From the NCBI RefSeq assembly GCF_036898095.1, contig NC_090751.1, positions 86,327,654-86,391,653 of the forward strand: DNA of 64,000 bases. Direction: 5' to 3'. This stretch comes from Palaemon carinicauda. Its lineage: Eukaryota > Arthropoda > Malacostraca > Decapoda > Palaemonidae. The first letter of the stretch is position 1. The number at the start of each line of letters is the position of its first letter. Both the position numbers and the translations under genes were made by a program. Under the pieces are notes generated by a model. It did not search any database, was not told the DNA's origin, and saw only the letters and a list, made by a program, of their open reading frames with translations. Shown in pieces: positions 11,818 through 21,565 of the stretch.

Positions 11818-12015
11818 GAACTTACTGGAGGTCGAGATCTGAGAAAGCATGCTCCCTGACCCGGGGTTAGCCTCAAGGCGCGTATCACTCCGCCTGAGGT
11901 TAACCCTCACAGAAAACGGGAGTAGGGTAAACTACACAAAACTCCTGTCGGTTGGGAGGAGATCCCAAATACTCCTAAGAAAGTAATTCGAGGTAAGTAC
12001 TCCGTGTTGGAACAA
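11818..12015. repeat. Right inverted terminal repeat of DIRS B
   Basis: 11818-11998 is the reverse complement of 6676-6856. The unmirrored outer tip ends CCGTGTTGGAACAA at about 12014, after which MULE sequence resumes. Confidence 0.88.
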
Positions 12016-12209
12016 TTTGTGTTTAAAAGCATTCTCTTTTGTATACTAGGATTTTTGTATTCTTAACACCTTTGTTTGAATAAAGAATTTTTCATTTCAA
12101 ATTATCATCATTTTGAATAATTGTCCTTTCTAATAACTTTCTCTCTAACAAGCTTCCATTCAAAAAACTGTTTTTCGGATAATTGTTTTTGAATAATTGT
12201 TTACAATTA

Positions 12210-12494
12210 CCGGTAGTTGTTTTCAAACAATGTTCACGTAATCCTTCTCTAATAATTAAAGTAACATAAACTTTTCAATGCAGAAAGTAAGTACATGGCT
12301 AGACAATGGGAAGGCGCCTACTGAAGAAACACTATTTCTTACTGGATGTAGTACCAAGTTTTCATAGTCATTACCGATGAATCTCAAAAGAAAACGTATA
12401 ATAGATCAACCCATCACTTAAATTAGTTGTATTTATTTAGTGTATGATGCCTGATGCTGGCAATCATTTTTGCTACAAAATTTGCAAATTTCTA
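12210..12494. other. Unassigned AT-rich sequence
   Basis: Between the MULE terminal repeat and the DIRS-type solo repeat. I see no ORF of note, no RNA gene and no recognised repeat. Confidence 0.4.
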
Positions 12495-12725
12495 AAACTA
12501 TTGTATTCTTCCTAATTATACAAACCGGACTCCTTTAGTGGAAGTATTTTGCCTTAGCTGTGAATGACCATTTAACTTCTAACAAGGATGTAGTTATTAG
12601 TTAGTAGGTAGTAAGTTGGCCAGTGTACCAGCCACCCGTTGAGATGCTACTGCTGGAGAGTTATTGGATCGATGCTACTGCTGGAGACTTATTGGATCCT
12701 TTGACTAGCCAGACAATAATACATT
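12495..12725. repeat. Solo DIRS-type terminal repeat relic
   Basis: Starts with TTGTATTCTTCCTAATTATAC followed by ACTCCTTTAGTGGAAGTATT. This parallels the left end of element G at 40493 (TTTGTATTTTTCCTAACTAC, then TCCTTTAATAGGAATATT). Both continue with a similar stretch containing a TTAGTAGGTAG or TGGGTAGCGAAGTAG segment. No DIRS coding sequence follows, so it looks like a solo terminal repeat or a truncated end. Confidence 0.4.
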
Positions 12726-12979
12726 AAATTCCTCTCTCTGGTTACGGCTTATTTTTCTTTGCCTACATACACACCCAATAGTCTGGCCTATTCCTTACAG
12801 ATTCTCATCTTTCCTCATACACCTGACAACACTGAAGTTACCAAACACCTTTTCACTCAAGGGGCTAAGTAATGTACTGTAATTGTTCAGTGGCTACTTT
12901 CTTCTAGAACCTGTCTTGGGGTACAGTTCTCTTGCTTGAAGGTACACTCAGGCTCACTATTCTATCTTATCTTTTTTTC

Positions 12980-13726
12980 TCTTCCCCTTGTTTTTTTTTT
13001 TTTTTTTTTTTAAATGATGTTTTGGGCAGGCTTAATAGAAGGGCCATGGATACCTGGTGGTTTATCAAGAAGTTGTCTCTTCCTTATTTGATTCTTTTTC
13101 AGTTCTCAAAACCATCCTTACTGTCCTCCATTCAGTTGAAGTGGCTATCCTGGAGGATATTTAGCCTTGCATGGTGTATCGGCTCCGCCATATTGACCAG
13201 TTTTTCCGACTTTTCTATAGTCTATGGGTTTGATCAATCACTTTATTTATATTTCTGTACATATTGTTTTTGTTTTTATTCTTGTTAATCTAGTTTTTAA
13301 GCATGATGTCTCTTTTTATTACCATTAACCCTAATGCTGTCTGTAGACACTGAGTGAAATCTGGGACCAGTACGTCCTAGATTTCGTCAATGTCGTCTAT
13401 TGTATTGCAATATTCGTGCTCTTCATGCAAATATTCAAGACCTTTCAGTTTCATCAAGACAGTATGACATTCTTTTGTGCTCAGAAACTTTGGTTTCTAA
13501 TAAGAGGCACTTATCTGAGCTCCTTATAACTGGTTTTAAGAAGCCAATAATTTTGAAACGGGATGCCATTTCTACGGCCAGGGGAATGGCGGTGTATATT
13601 ATGACTGAGTACCCTGCTTCTCAAAAGTCCTACTATGAATGTGGATGTCATGAGATTCAGGTAATAAAAGTTTATGGCAGGCATAGAAACTTCTATTTGT
13701 GTTCGATCTACTGGAATCCAGAACCT
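12980..13726 (+). mobile_element. Jockey-type LINE, 5' fragment
   Basis: A leader with a T-rich run at 12991-13012 is followed by an ORF beginning with an AP-type endonuclease domain (13400 onward). From memory, this leader and ORF start match a jockey-like LINE common in decapod genomes. The element is cut at 13726, where the terminal repeat of DIRS E begins. The remainder is not seen on the far side of E at 23025, so this is a deletion or truncation rather than a clean insertion. Confidence 0.65.
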
Positions 13727-13735
13727 ACACACCGA
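13400..13735 (+). pseudogene. LINE endonuclease domain, N-terminal fragment
   Basis: About 110 codons of an AP-like endonuclease/exonuclease/phosphatase domain, which nicks target DNA to prime reverse transcription. Visible motifs are CNIRALHANIQDL near the N terminus, DILLCSETL (the Glu binds metal) at about residues 22-30, RGMAVYI and IQVIKV..RHRNFYLCSIYWNPE. The downstream GDFN and SDH boxes and the entire RT are missing because DIRS E starts at 13727. Confidence 0.75.
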
Positions 13736-13802
13736 TGAATTGCTTCACTTTCACTTAGAGGTAGGACTTGTCTTGGGGGACAGGGCTGTCGGGCAAATAT
13801 AT

Positions 13803-13902
13803 GTAAATAGCTAAGGTTTGTATGGTTACGAAAAATACAAATTATCTTTGAATTTGTCATTTGTTCCGTAACCGAAATACAAACCACGCTATTTACATTG
13901 GG
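13803..13902. repeat. Internal complementary region of DIRS E
   Basis: The first part (AAATAGCTAAGGTTTGTATG through AATTTGTCAT) is the predicted reverse complement of the missing left tip, and matches F's tip. The second part (TGTTCCGTAACCGAAATAC onward) is the reverse complement of E's right tip at 22990-23024. It shows what the lost left end of E looked like. Confidence 0.8.
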
Positions 13903-14199
13903 CGACTTACCCCTTAGGAAGGGTGGAAAGTCCCCAGCCATTCTGGCTTTGGCTTTACCAGGGGACTCAGAATCCGAGTGAGTCGCACTCAAGAAAAGGA
14001 GTCCCTGCACCTCACAAGTTCCTTGCTCCACAAGGAACCGTGTGGCCTATATAAGCTTGTGTGTGAAGGAAGAAGTGTGACCCGTCCTAGGCAGTTGGCC
14101 TGGCGTTCCAGAAGGAACTCTGGGTTAGGACGTTCCCAATACCACCTCGTCAGGGTATGGGGTACGCGGCAGTATTGACTCAATACTCGGAACATAAGG

Positions 14200-16308
14200 A
14201 AGCATGGTTTACCTGCAGAGGTTTGAGGTCAGCTATGCAGACCCAAGGATACTGCTTCCCAGTAGAGGGGATGATGAAGAAAGAAGTAAGGGCCAGACAT
14301 ACTTCTTTCGTTCATGCAGACTAAAACCTGATAACAATGCCCTCAACCTTCTGCTACCTGTCCAAAAAGGAGCCTGAGGTTAGACCAGCTGTTGTGTAGC
14401 CACCACAGAGCGATAGAAACGTATCGAAACTCCTGTGGGTCACGCCCTGCAGGAAGCGGGCTGCGAAGATCATTAGACGCTTCCAGACTCCAGCTTGTAG
14501 CACCTGCGTCAGAGAGTAGTATTACTCGAAGGCGAGGGACGTTGCGATGTATTCGACATCGTGCTGTAGGGCGACGTGACGGGGGAGGGTCTGGATTCAG
14601 GTCGAGATGAATGTCCTTGAGTCCGAGCTGAAGAGGTATACTGGTGACTCTGCCCCGTGTCCTTCTTGTGCTCCTAACCCGGCTGTAACTGAGGACAAAC
14701 TGCAGCTGTTCCCAAAGCTAACCTCTCGATTCCTTTACTGGCAAGAAGGAGAAGGTTTTGGGACATCAGATAGAGAATGGTGACTCGAAATCTTGAAGGA
14801 ATTGGACAGAAGGGCTGGGGCCCAAAGATACTGAGTCTAGCCAACAACTCAGGAGCGAACCTGAATGTTGCCTTCCCCCATTTGTTAGAAAGGGCAGAGT
14901 CGTACGAGACCAAAAAGATTGCTTACACTCTGGCCGCGGCCAGAGTGAGCAGGAGCCCCAAAACGGAATACGATCAGAGGCCTGACGTAAAGGGTCTTGA
15001 GAAGATCTCTTAAGGCACTAAAAAGTCCAATCCATGCTCCATGTTGGAGGTCTCACTCCGACTAGGGCAGGGACGTTTGCAGCTTCGCATGAGCGAGGAA
15101 AGGTCCAGCGGGAAGGAAAAAGTTATTCCTTTAAGCCTGAAGGTCAGGGAAAGGCTGAGCGACAGGCTTCATTGCCGAGCGGAAAGGAGTTTCCTCCCGC
15201 CGAAAGGCAATAAGTTCGTTATTGCTGGAGAAGAGGCCTCAATGGAAGAGGTATATCTCCCACGACACCAACCACCGAAGACTCTCCACTTCGCCTGGAA
15301 GACCCCTGCAGATGACTATCGCAGATGACGCGACCTCCGTCCCGTGACTGTAGCGGGTTGTCTCTTCTTGAGGAGGAGGCGTAGTGTCTCCAGGCACGAA
15401 GCCGAAGCGACGCCCCGGCTCGTGAAAGATGTTGCAGTGTGGTTGTTTGAGTAGCCTGTGCCGTGGGAGGAGCTCTCCCGGGAGTTCCGTCAGGGGAAGC
15501 AGAGGGTCCAGAAACCGTTCTGCGTATAGTCCCAGTGGAGCTCTCAGGGCCATTGAAAGGTTGACAGACAACCTGGTCTTGTTGAGACCCACTCTCAACA
15601 GACAACAAAGGAGGGAAGACGCAGGTGTCGATGTTGTCCCACCATCACCGGAATGCATCTTGCCAAAGAGTCTCAGGGTCTGAGACTGGGGGGGAAGAAC
15701 AACGGAAGCTTGAGGTTCCAAGCTGTCGCGATCAGGTCCCCCACGCCAGGACTTGCTGGTTACTCAAGGCCAAAGACCCCCAGGTACACTCTCTCTACAA
15801 GGCTCTGCTCGGATAGTCGGAGAGAACATTCCTCTGCCCGGAATGAGCGAGCCGATGGTGGTATTGAGAGGATCTCAAATCATCTCAGTATCTCTACTGC
15901 AAGATGCGAAGGTATGGAAATGCCACCCTTGCTGGTTAGAACACGCCAGTACCATGAAGTCGTCTCGCACGGAGCGACTCGGCAGGAGCTGTAGGATCTG
16001 TAGAGGGGCCATACTACGGCCCCTAAGCCTGCCTGAATGATGGAGAGGTATTCCTCAGGTCCTGACCATAGGCCTGGACCGGAATATGCCCCCCCCCCCT
16101 TTTCGAGTCCGAGAACAGCATAAAAAATGTGGGGAAAGGACGAGAATATACACTCCCATCAAGAGGTTCCATAGGTCAATCCCCCATTGCAGGTCTAATC
16201 GTCCCGCTGGTACCATAGGGGCCAGAAAGTCCGGTTAATCGTTGCTTCGAAACCATTAGAACTTGGGCCGCCCCACAGGGGACTTATCCTGAGGCGACCA
16301 TTCGGAAC
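14200..16308 (-). pseudogene. Decayed recombinase and RNase H/methyltransferase region of DIRS E
   Basis: The segment next to the internal complementary region (14200-14370) aligns with 56030-56170 of F. Further right, short minus-strand open stretches keep the polyprotein C-terminal pattern (for example 15239-15721, with LFGKMHSGDGG then a LLKQPH motif equivalent to the DLLRQPH box of C) and the recombinase N-terminal region (about 15000-15350). Stops and frameshifts are too dense for a continuous reading. Confidence 0.55.
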
Positions 16309-17352
16309 TTTATTATTATTATTATTATTACTATCCAAGCTACAACCCCAATTGGAAAAGCAAGATGCTATAAGCCCAGGGGCTCCAACAGGGAAAAATA
16401 GCCCAGTGAGGAAAGGAAATAAGGAAACAAATAACTGAAGAGAACATATTAACAATAAATCATTCTAAAAAAAGTAACAACGTCATAACAGATATGTCAT
16501 ATATAAACTATTAACAACGTCAAAAACAAATATGTCATATATAAACTATAAAAAGACTCATGTCCGCCTGGTCAACAAAAAAGCATTCGCAACAACTTTG
16601 AACTTCTGAAGTTCTACTGATTCAACAACCCGATTAGGAAGATCATTCCACAACTTGGTAACAGCTGGAATAAAACTTCTTGAGTACTGCGTAGTATTGA
16701 GTCTTATGATGGAGAAAGCCTGGCTATTAGAATAAACTGCCTGCCTAGTATTACGAACAGGATAGAATTGTCCAGGGAGATCTGAATGTAAAGGATGGTC
16801 AGAGTTATGAAAAATCTTATGTAACATGCATAATGAACTAATTGAACGACGGTGCCAGAGATTAATATCTAGATCAGGAATAAGAAATTTAATAGACCGT
16901 AAGTTTCTGTCCAACAAATTAAGATGAGAATCAGCAGCTGAAGACCAGACAGGAGAACAATACTCAAAACAAGGTAGAATAAAAGAATTAAAACACTTCT
17001 TCAGAATAGATTGATCACCGAATATCTTAAAATACTTTCTCAATAAGCCAATTTTTTGTGCAATTGAAGAAGACACAGACCTTATATGTTTCTCAAAAGT
17101 AAATTTGCTATCGAGAAACACACCTAAAATTTTGAAAGAGTCATACAAATTTAAAGAAACATTATCAATACTGAGATCCGGATGTTGAGGAGCCACCGTC
17201 CTTGACCTACTTACAATCATACTTTGAGTTTTGTTAGGATTCAACTTCATACCCCATAATTTGCACCATGTACTAATTTTAGCTAAATCTCTATTAAGGG
17301 ATTCACCAACCTTAGATCTACATTCAGGGGATGGAATTGATGCAAAGAGAGT
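16309..17352 (-). mobile_element. 5'-truncated jockey/CR1-type LINE inside DIRS E
   Basis: The 3' end is on the left, marked by a TTA-unit microsatellite at 16312-16330, which is an AAT-type tail on the element strand. A 3' UTR follows, containing the block AGCCCAGTGAGGAAAGGAAA (seen on the plus strand near 16403-16422), a motif I recall from shrimp LINE-derived sequences. The 5' end stops inside the RT domain at about 17352, typical of incomplete reverse transcription. I could not identify target-site duplications. Confidence 0.7.
16558..17350 (-). pseudogene. LINE reverse transcriptase, C-terminal part
   Basis: The reading frame enters from the truncated 5' side (LNRDLAKISTWCKLWGMKLNP) and runs to a stop at 16558. 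It shows the RT thumb segment KLNPNKTQSMIVSRS, FKILGVFLDSKFTFEKHI, then the post-RT region FILPCFEYCSPVWSSAADSHL and LWNDLPNRVV, typical of jockey/CR1-clade ORF2 ends. The catalytic FADD box lies upstream of the truncation and is absent. The surviving frame has no internal stop over 230 codons. Confidence 0.8.
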
Positions 17353-17476
17353 AGCAATGAGGAAAGAGACCTAGGAAACGTTCCAAGGTAGGGCTGAAAG
17401 CTCTGCCCGACTGAAAACAGGTACTGCGACTCTCCTCAGCCTTGCCACAGTCAACGGAAAGGAAGGCTCGGAGGAG

Positions 17477-17596
17477 GCGGCAACAGAATCTGGTGTCCCC
17501 AGGCGGTCATCCATCCAAGTACCAACCAGACCCGACGTTGCTTAACCTCGCTGAACGGACGAGAAGCGGGGTTTCCAACGTGGTAAGGCCGTTGAC
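17477..17596 (-). rRNA. 5S rRNA-like sequence (probable pseudogene or SINE head)
   Basis: Read on the minus strand from 17596, the segment follows the eukaryotic 5S rRNA layout for its full 120 nt: GTCAACGGCC start, TTCTCGTCCG, box-A-like GTTAAGCAACGTCGGG, and box-C-like ACTTGGATGGATGACCGCC (usual GGGTGACC, one change). I estimate roughly 15 differences from a typical crustacean 5S by eye. The expected terminal pairing is weak (3' end TCTGTTGCC against 5' GTCAACGG) and there is no T-run terminator just downstream. It is therefore probably not a working gene; a 5S-derived SINE head is the alternative. Confidence 0.75.
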
Positions 17597-17599
17597 TCA

Positions 17600-18330
17600 A
17601 TATCATGGCTAGATACTCCAGATGTTGAGGCCGAAGAAGAGAAGGCTCCTAGCAAATTACCATGAACCCCCACTCATGGTAAGGATCCGGAAGCTTGTCC
17701 CGGCGTTGAAGAAGGTCGAACCCGAGCCTACCGGAGTTGACCAGACCTCCAAAAGGCGAAGGAGGCGGCAGCCTGCTCCCGAGCGGCCATGAGAAAAGCA
17801 GGGAGAGTTCTCTGGGGAAACACCTGCGATGACACGGCGGGATCGCCACACTGCATCTTAAGCAGGAATTCCTGTAGTCTAGGCTGAATTCCAAGAGCTT
17901 CCTGGAAGATGGATAGAATGGAAACAAAGTACCCGTCCTTCCGATCCAGGGCCTAAGGAGTCCTGTCGCCTCGTTACCAGTCTGATCGATTCTGCTGTTC
18001 CAAGCTGGACGAAGTTTGTTCGACAAACTTGATCAGAGCTGAGAGGTCGACTACGGAATTCCCGTCTCAGATACTTTCTTACGAGAAAGGATTGACTGAA
18101 GAAGCCGGGGGGTGAAGCCGTCGACCATCCTATGGAGGACCTTCTTCTAAGGCATGGATCATTCTGCCCAAACGGGCAAACTCTTGCCGACCCTATGGCA
18201 TAGAGGTTCAGAGACACTGAATTCGCTGACAGAGAAGGCAGGCGCGATATCCTTGGCTGATCACGGAGATCGTACAGGAATGGGCACTGGGAAGCTGTTA
18301 TCCGGATGAGTAACCTTAGGCATCCTACCA
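17600..18330 (-). pseudogene. Decayed RT N-terminal region of DIRS E
   Basis: Minus-strand open pieces at 17649-18026 and 17879-18217 contain a SALIKFVEQTS-like segment (near 18010-18050, equal to the SALNKFVCKTDF of A) and an SQSFLVRK match to the F/YSRLFLV box. This is the remnant of the finger region of the RT. The catalytic boxes are not readable. It adjoins the gag end near 18340, as in F. Confidence 0.5.
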
Positions 18331-19020
18331 GCGTGAAACCTGCAAGGGGGGGTTGCCAATCCTAGAGTTCGTGAGCTCTGCCGCTCCCTCTAGGATTATG
18401 CCCCCCCTGGAGAGCCTCCCGTGCTACCTGTTCCTGACAGGAGGGGACTGCTATTGGACACCTTGTCTCAGTTGTCGTAGCCGGTCCGATAACTTAGGCC
18501 GACGAGGCTGAAAGAAAGAGGCGCTGGAGCCCTGCAGGGTCTGGAAGAAAGTGCCTTGGAGGAGTGAAAAACGGAAGTCGACTTCCTCCGCACAACCGCT
18601 GTCTATGTCTCTGTCCTTGGGCACAAACAAACTCTTCTCAAGGATGGAAGGGTGTCTGAGGTTGTCGACATCCACGGATGAGACACCCGAAAAGAAGCCC
18701 TCGGTCATTGCGTCCAGATGGTCCAACATCGAGCTTGCCCGCAAGTTCGAAACTTGGCGACGAAACGCCAAGGTGTTTGAGCCCGAGAGGAGGAAAGTAC
18801 CCATGACCCTCCTGTAGCTTCGTTGAACAAAACCTCGGGTCGCAACCGAGAAGGGAAAGGATGTGGTAAGCCCCTTTCACGAGATGGAGAAGAGGAAGGG
18901 GTAAACCAGTCACCCCTTGGCCGATGGAGGAATCTCGAACGGAAAGCTCCCTGGCAAAACCCTTCCAGGGAATGACGGGGAAGGGCTAACCCAGGTTCTG
19001 GAAAGAAGAATGTTGCTCAG

Positions 19021-20240
19021 ACCTCCCTGAAGATTCTTCCTGCTCTTGCATGTGCCATGCTCTGCGTTTACGGGGTGAGGCCGTGTTCTGGAAATACGCT
19101 CCAGAAGACTCGCCAGGCTGGCCATGCTGCGAAACCCCAACGGGAAACGTGGTCGCTATCGCCCTGGCGCTCGCGCGATGGTAAACCAATGGTTTGCGCG
19201 TGGCCGAACGTGGAAGCGCCCATGCGCGGGCTCGCAGGAACGCAAACGAAGGTGCGCGAAGGAGCGCAGAAGGAAGGCGAGCGTGGTAGGAAGGGCGAGA
19301 GCTGGTGGTCGGCGAGCGATAACCCGTAGGCGAGCAATGGATACTGCAAGAATTAAGCCGACGTTCGCGCGATGAAACACCGTAGGTTCGCGCGATGCAA
19401 CACCTTCGGTTCGCCCGACGGTACACCGTCGGTCCGCCCGACGGAACACCGTCGGTCCGCCCGACGGAACACCGTCGGTCCGCCCGACGGAACACCGTCG
19501 GTCCGCCCGACGGAACACCGTCGGTCCGCGCGAACCTACGGTGTTTCATCGCGCGAACGTCGGCTTAATTCTTGCAGTATCCATTGCTCGCCTACGGGTT
19601 ATCGCTCGCCGACCACCAGCTCTCGCCCTTCCTACCACGCTCGCCTTCCTTCTGCGCTCCTTCGCGCACCTTCGTTTGCGTTCCTGCGAGCCCGCGCATG
19701 GGCGCTTCCACGTTCGGCCACGCGCAAACCATTGGTTTACCATCGCGCGAGCGCCAGGGCGATAGCGACCACGTTTCCCGTTGGGGTTTCGCAGCATGGC
19801 CAGCCTGGCGAGTCTTCTGGAGCGTATTTCCAGAACACGGCCTCACCCCGTAAACGCAGAGCATGGCACATGCAAGAGCAGGAAGAATCTTCAGGGAGGT
19901 CTCGCAAACGAAGGTGCGCGAAGGAGCGCAGAAGGAAGGCGAGCGTGGTAGGAAGGGCGAGAGCTGGTGGTCGGCGAGCGATAACCCGTAGGCGAGCAAT
20001 GGATACTGCAAGAATTAAGCCGACGTTCGCGCGATGAAACACCGTAGGTTCGCGCGATGCAACACCTTCGGTTCGCCCGACGGTACACCGTCGGTCCGCC
20101 CGACGGAACACCGTCGGTCCGCCCGACGGAACACCGTCGGTCCGCGCGACGGAGCACCGTCGGTCCGCGCGACGGAACACAGTCCGTCCGCGCGATGGAA
20201 TACCGTTGGTTCGCCCGCGGGCAAACATTGGAGAGCATGT
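19021..20240. repeat. Direct-inverted-direct triplication with a 374-bp palindrome
   Basis: Arm 1 (19021-19394) and arm 2 (19527-19900) are reverse complements, 374 bp each, with no difference found by eye; the mirrored ORFs translate identically. A 132-bp spacer of five 23-bp units lies between them. A third copy, in the direct orientation, starts at 19903 (equivalent to 19241) and continues past the array, then runs into single-copy gag. This is a copy-invert-copy arrangement, either real (template switching) or an assembly fold-back artefact. Confidence 0.85.
19417..19531. repeat. 23-bp tandem array, each unit a hairpin
   Basis: Five units starting at 19417, 19440, 19463, 19486 and 19509. 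Each carries GACGG, a 4-base loop (AACA or TACA) and CCGTC, then a GGTCCGCCC linker. The unit length is not a multiple of three, so the reading frame rotates, unlike the 18-bp repeats nearby. A related, more diverged array is at 20079-20190 in the third copy. Confidence 0.85.
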
Positions 20241-20373
20241 GCGCGGTCGCGCATGAGCGTAGGCGTGCAGGTACGTGGGCGTGTGGACGTGCAGGCACGT
20301 GGACGTGTGGACGCGCAGGCACGTGGGCGCACGGGTGAGCGCAGGCGGTCGGGAGACCGATGACACGTAGGCG

Positions 20374-20575
20374 GGCGATGGCGCGTTGACGGGCGATGGC
20401 GCGTTGACGAGCGATGGCGCGTTGACGAGCGATGGCGCGTTCTGGCAAGCGATGGCGCGTTCTGGCGAGCGATAGCCCGTAGGCAAGCGATGGCGCGTCG
20501 GCAAGTGATGTAGCGTCGGCAACCGATGGCGCGTCGGCAAGCGACGGAGCGTTGCCGAGCGGTGGTGCGTTAACA
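20374..20575. repeat. 18-bp tandem array in DIRS E gag
   Basis: About eleven diverging copies of a GAGCGATGGCGCGTTGAC-like unit. The length keeps the frame, giving repeated hexapeptides on the minus strand (for example NAPSLV repeated). Confidence 0.8.
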
Positions 20576-21189
20576 AAACGCTAGCGCGTGGGTGAAGAAT
20601 CGCGCGGGCGCGTAGGCGATTGCCAACGCGAGAGAGACTAGTGATGGTCAGCGCGTATCGCGCTAACAGAAGGCGCGCAGGTGCATCAGGAAGGTGAGCG
20701 CTGAAGCAAGCTGTTAATCAGGCGATCCTAGACAGTGAGAAAACCGTTGGCGCCCATTGGTGCGTGGCAGAAAAGGGCACGCAGATGTGCCCTGGCGATT
20801 GAAGAAAGCTGGCGCACAGAAGGACAGAAGTAAAGGTGAGCGCTGGCGAGCAGGAGGAAGATCTACGGCAAGACTCAGCTACAGGAGATCGTGGTCCACA
20901 GCAGGCGAGCGCTAAATCGCTACAGATAGTGTCCAGGGGAACTGACATGCGTGGCAGATCGAAGGCGATCGTTAACGCGTAGGAGATCGCTGACGAGCAG
21001 GTGAACGTTGACGCGTCTATGGTGGCTGGCGAGCTGGTGATCGCTGGCGAGCAAAAGGTAACGCGTGGAAGCCTGTGCGTAGAAGAAGAGTCCTTGTCCA
21101 AGACCTGAACCGAAGTTCTACATCGCGAGGGAGAACGGGGGCGCACAGGGCGCATAACAGGAACCAACAGGATCAGCAGAGATGATCAC

Positions 21190-21565
21190 CATGAGAGTGC
21201 TGACGAACAGGAGAGCGCTGGCGAACAGGAGAGCGCTGGCGAACAGGAGAGCGCTGGCGAACAGGAGAGCCCTAGCGATCAGGAAAGCACTGATGAGCAG
21301 GAAAGCGTTGATGAGCAGGAGAGTGCCTGTGCGCTAACACTGAGCAGGAGAGCAGGAGGGCGCCTGTGCGCTAACACTGAGCAGGAGAGAACACAGCAGA
21401 AGGGCGCGCAGGGGAACCCTGACAGGCAAGGGAAGAAATCCCATGGGAGGCAACCCTTGGCCCCGAAGGGATCGTTGTCCGTCGGGAGACCGATGTCCAT
21501 CGGGAGACCGATGTCCGTCAGAAGACCGTTGTCCGTCGGGAAGACCGTTGCCCGTCGGAAGACGA
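21190..21565. repeat. Further 18-bp tandem arrays in DIRS E gag
   Basis: 21193-21310 repeats GCGAACAGGAGAGCGCTG about five to seven times. 21476-21565 repeats an ACCGATGTCCGTCGGGAG-like unit about five times. Both are multiples of three and encode hexapeptide repeats. Confidence 0.8.

Larger units (their letters stand above)
6637..12015 (-). mobile_element. DIRS-like retrotransposon B, both ends present
   Basis: 5.4-kb element bounded by inverted terminal repeats (6676-6856 and 11818-11998) plus unique outer tips. An internal complementary region at 6922-7020 matches the reverse complement of the left tip followed by that of the right tip. Gene order on the minus strand is gag (11630-10277), RT-RNase H-methyltransferase-like (about 10455-8380), tyrosine recombinase (about 8440-7388). 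It lies inside a MULE-like element, so it inserted after that element. Shorter than a typical full copy because the gag has lost its middle. Several stops and frameshifts; not autonomous. Confidence 0.92.
5940..12210 (+). mobile_element. MULE-like DNA transposon interrupted by DIRS B
   Basis: Left part about 5940-6636, right part 12016 to about 12210. The left terminal region (about 5950-6065) is AT-rich with repeated AATTATTCGAA motifs. The reverse complement of 12090-12200 aligns to it over about 110 bp with mismatches, giving long inverted terminal repeats. A transposase C-terminal fragment lies just inside the left repeat, so most of the coding region has been lost or displaced. Its middle is replaced by B (6637-12015). 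Confidence 0.6.

Noticed and set aside
13324..13390. TTAACCC followed by GGGACCAGTACGTCC, resembling another piggyBac end
   Set aside because: It lies within the jockey leader, and no partner end or TTAA copy was found.
15219..15608. Minus-strand frame in DIRS E considered as a separate gene
   Set aside because: It is an alternative phase of the decayed polyprotein/recombinase region.
19417..20575. Regular short repeats suggestive of a CRISPR array
   Set aside because: Units are directly adjacent with no unique spacers, there are no cas genes, and the DNA is from an animal genome.
19057..20577. Numerous overlapping Arg/Pro-rich frames on both strands, some with identical peptides
   Set aside because: Products of the mirrored palindrome and GC-rich tandem repeats inside a decayed gag; no independent gene support.
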